Under the pieces are notes generated by a model. The model saw only the letters and a program-made list of their open reading frames with translations. It was not told the DNA's origin and did no database searches. A stretch of DNA of 15,083 nt, taken from NCBI GenBank assembly GCA_947470165.1, contig CANISN010000016.1, forward strand, positions 1-15,083, written 5' to 3'. The stretch's first letter is position 1, and every line of letters begins with the position of its first letter. This stretch comes from Burkholderiaceae bacterium (lineage in GTDB: Bacteria > Pseudomonadota > Gammaproteobacteria > Burkholderiales > Burkholderiaceae). Below, one piece after another: positions 13,893 to 15,083 of the stretch. The translations under genes and the position numbers were made by a program.

Positions 13893-15038
13893 TTAAATTG
13901 AAGTGGGAATTGGCCCTGCAAGTAGATGGTTCATCAGCTCTTGCACAGATTTAATCTCAGAGCCGAAAGGGAGCTTCCCAGCACCCCTGAAAAATAAGCC
14001 TTTATCTAGGTCACCCTCAAGGGCAAAGCCTAAATGCTTATCGATACAAAATTGACCTACAGCAGCATTTCCATCACGAAGTCCGCATTCAATCAGACAA
14101 TCAAAGCTCATAGTGCAATGTGCTTTTTTATGTGCCACAGCCTTCAGTTTTGGTTCGGTTGCCAAATACTTAATCAGCCAAGGTGTTTTAATTGCTCTTG
14201 CTGGGAGTCCAGCTACGCTAATAAATTCAACGATATCTTCTGGCTTTGCTTCTGCAAGAGTCCTTTTAAAGTTGGGATGCGCAGCACTTTCATGGGTGAC
14301 AGCAAAAGCAGTTCCTATCTGAGCTCCTGAAGCACCGTATGCTTGAACCTGCTGGATATCTTCGCGAGTAGTAATTCCTCCGGCCGCAATCAGGGGAATG
14401 AGCCCCTCTAACCCTGCATTCTTTAAAAATTCAATAGATTCAGTAATCGAATTAATAAAATCATATTTGGGATGATTTAAGTCTTCAACCTTATTAGCAC
14501 CTAAATGACCACCTGCTAAGCGAGGATGCTCTAAAATAATTGCATTGGGTAGTCGACCTTTCCTTTCCCATTTTTTAACAATAAGCTGAAGGCCTCGTGC
14601 ATCAGATAGGATGGGAATAAGATTAACCTTTGGAAAATCTTGCGCTAAATCTGGAAGATCTAGTGGTAATCCAGCGCCAACTACTACAGCGTCGATGCCA
14701 GACTCCAGAGCCTTAGTAATGTAAGGCTGATATTCACTTACTGCCCGCATTACATTGACCGCTAACATGCCATAACCCTTTGCAAGTTCACGTGCGGAAA
14801 GGATTTCACGCTCCAGAGCAATAAGATTAGCCGCATTGATGGCAGCTTTAGTTTTATCCGATGCAGGTAGATGATCTGTTTTAGCCATTAAATCAGGGTG
14901 CAGTCTACGTAAATCGATAGATGAAATTGTTCCAACACCTCCTAGGCTCGCAACCTTGCCTGCCAGGGCATGCGCAGAAATACCCACTCCCATTCCCCCT
15001 TGAACGATAGGAAGTAAATTTTTATCTCCAATTTTCAT
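13893..15038 (-). CDS. Nitronate monooxygenase-family FMN protein (2-nitropropane dioxygenase-like)
   Basis: This 381-residue TIM-barrel flavoprotein has PIVQGGMGVGIS (about 10-21), the LAGGHLG motif with the family's conserved His at about 178, the phosphate-binding IAAGGITT (about 217-224) and GTAFAVTHES. Members oxidise nitronates or act as related NAD(P)H-flavin/enoyl reductases; the reaction here is not fixed by sequence. The C-terminal part holds four cysteines at 308, 314, 318 and 331 (spacing x5, x3, x12), a pattern seen in one subgroup. I chose the ATG at 15038, since the family usually begins shortly before PIVQGG. An ATG at 15074, or a start beyond the window, is also open in frame. 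It ends just upstream of the nirK operator and is not clearly part of that operon. Confidence 0.85.
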   Translation of the reverse strand: MKIGDKNLLPIVQGGMGVGISAHALAGKVASLGGVGTISSIDLRRLHPDLMAKTDHLPASDKTKAAINAANLIALEREILSARELAKGYGMLAVNVMRAVSEYQPYITKALESGIDAVVVGAGLPLDLPDLAQDFPKVNLIPILSDARGLQLIVKKWERKGRLPNAIILEHPRLAGGHLGANKVEDLNHPKYDFINSITESIEFLKNAGLEGLIPLIAAGGITTREDIQQVQAYGASGAQIGTAFAVTHESAAHPNFKRTLAEAKPEDIVEFISVAGLPARAIKTPWLIKYLATEPKLKAVAHKKAHCTMSFDCLIECGLRDGNAAVGQFCIDKHLGFALEGDLDKGLFFRGAGKLPFGSEIKSVQELMNHLLAGPIPTSI

Positions 15039-15083
15039 GAATCCGAGGCCACCTTCATGCAGTCTTGCTAGCATGCCTGGTTC

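Noticed and set aside
13869..13902. Direct repeat TTAAATTGA near the end of the nitronate monooxygenase-like gene
   Set aside because: Two nine-base AT-rich copies are likely by chance and do not match a known operator.

Overview
The window looks like part of a betaproteobacterial chromosome. The AT-leaning composition and the gene content (a PqqU-type receptor, a Ralstonia-like fused copper nitrite reductase, several ABC and MFS transporters) suggest a freshwater Burkholderiales bacterium such as Polynucleobacter. This assignment is an inference from remembered protein families; no search was run. Nearly all genes are on the minus strand. The exceptions are one ABC transporter gene and one or two small ORFs around 3.5-5.2 kb.

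Region 1 (1-3239, minus) is a PQQ-use pair. The upstream gene encodes a TonB-dependent receptor very similar to E. coli YncD/PqqU, the receptor for pyrroloquinoline quinone. The downstream gene encodes a lipoprotein PQQ-dependent sorbosone/sugar dehydrogenase, cut off by the window edge. Together they suggest a cell that scavenges PQQ and loads it onto a periplasmic or membrane-anchored dehydrogenase. Region 2 (3478-5231, plus) holds a one-polypeptide OpuB-type importer (binding domain followed by permease) with a TTG start and no ATPase gene nearby. It is followed by a very short ORF whose stop overlaps the start of a 46-47-residue single-span membrane protein.

Region 3 (5307-8841, minus) is a four-gene phosphonate-type ABC importer: binding protein, ATPase and two permeases. 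The binding protein resembles the subgroup often named putative selenate transporters rather than classic PhnD. Its 158-base leader contains an unlisted 17-codon ORF with a near-perfect Shine-Dalgarno sequence and mutually exclusive inverted repeats, which is the architecture of a translation-dependent attenuator. This is the most interesting unexplained structure in the window. Region 4 (8842-10008, minus) is a fosmidomycin-resistance-like MFS transporter.

Region 5 (10204-13736, minus) is a tight denitrification-type operon: a lipoprotein copper nitrite reductase fused to cytochrome c, a small exported HMA-like protein with a displaced CGHC motif, NnrS, and a four-span CopD-like protein. A perfect FNR/NNR-type palindrome lies upstream. 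No nitric oxide reductase is visible. The operon ends at a sequence that reads like the 3' part of a tRNA(Lys)-type gene, from the anticodon loop to a degenerate CCA end. This suggests that the operon sits at the distal end of an integrated island. Region 6 (13893-15038, minus) is a nitronate monooxygenase-family flavoprotein. No rRNA, intact tRNA, CRISPR array, transposase or integrase was seen.
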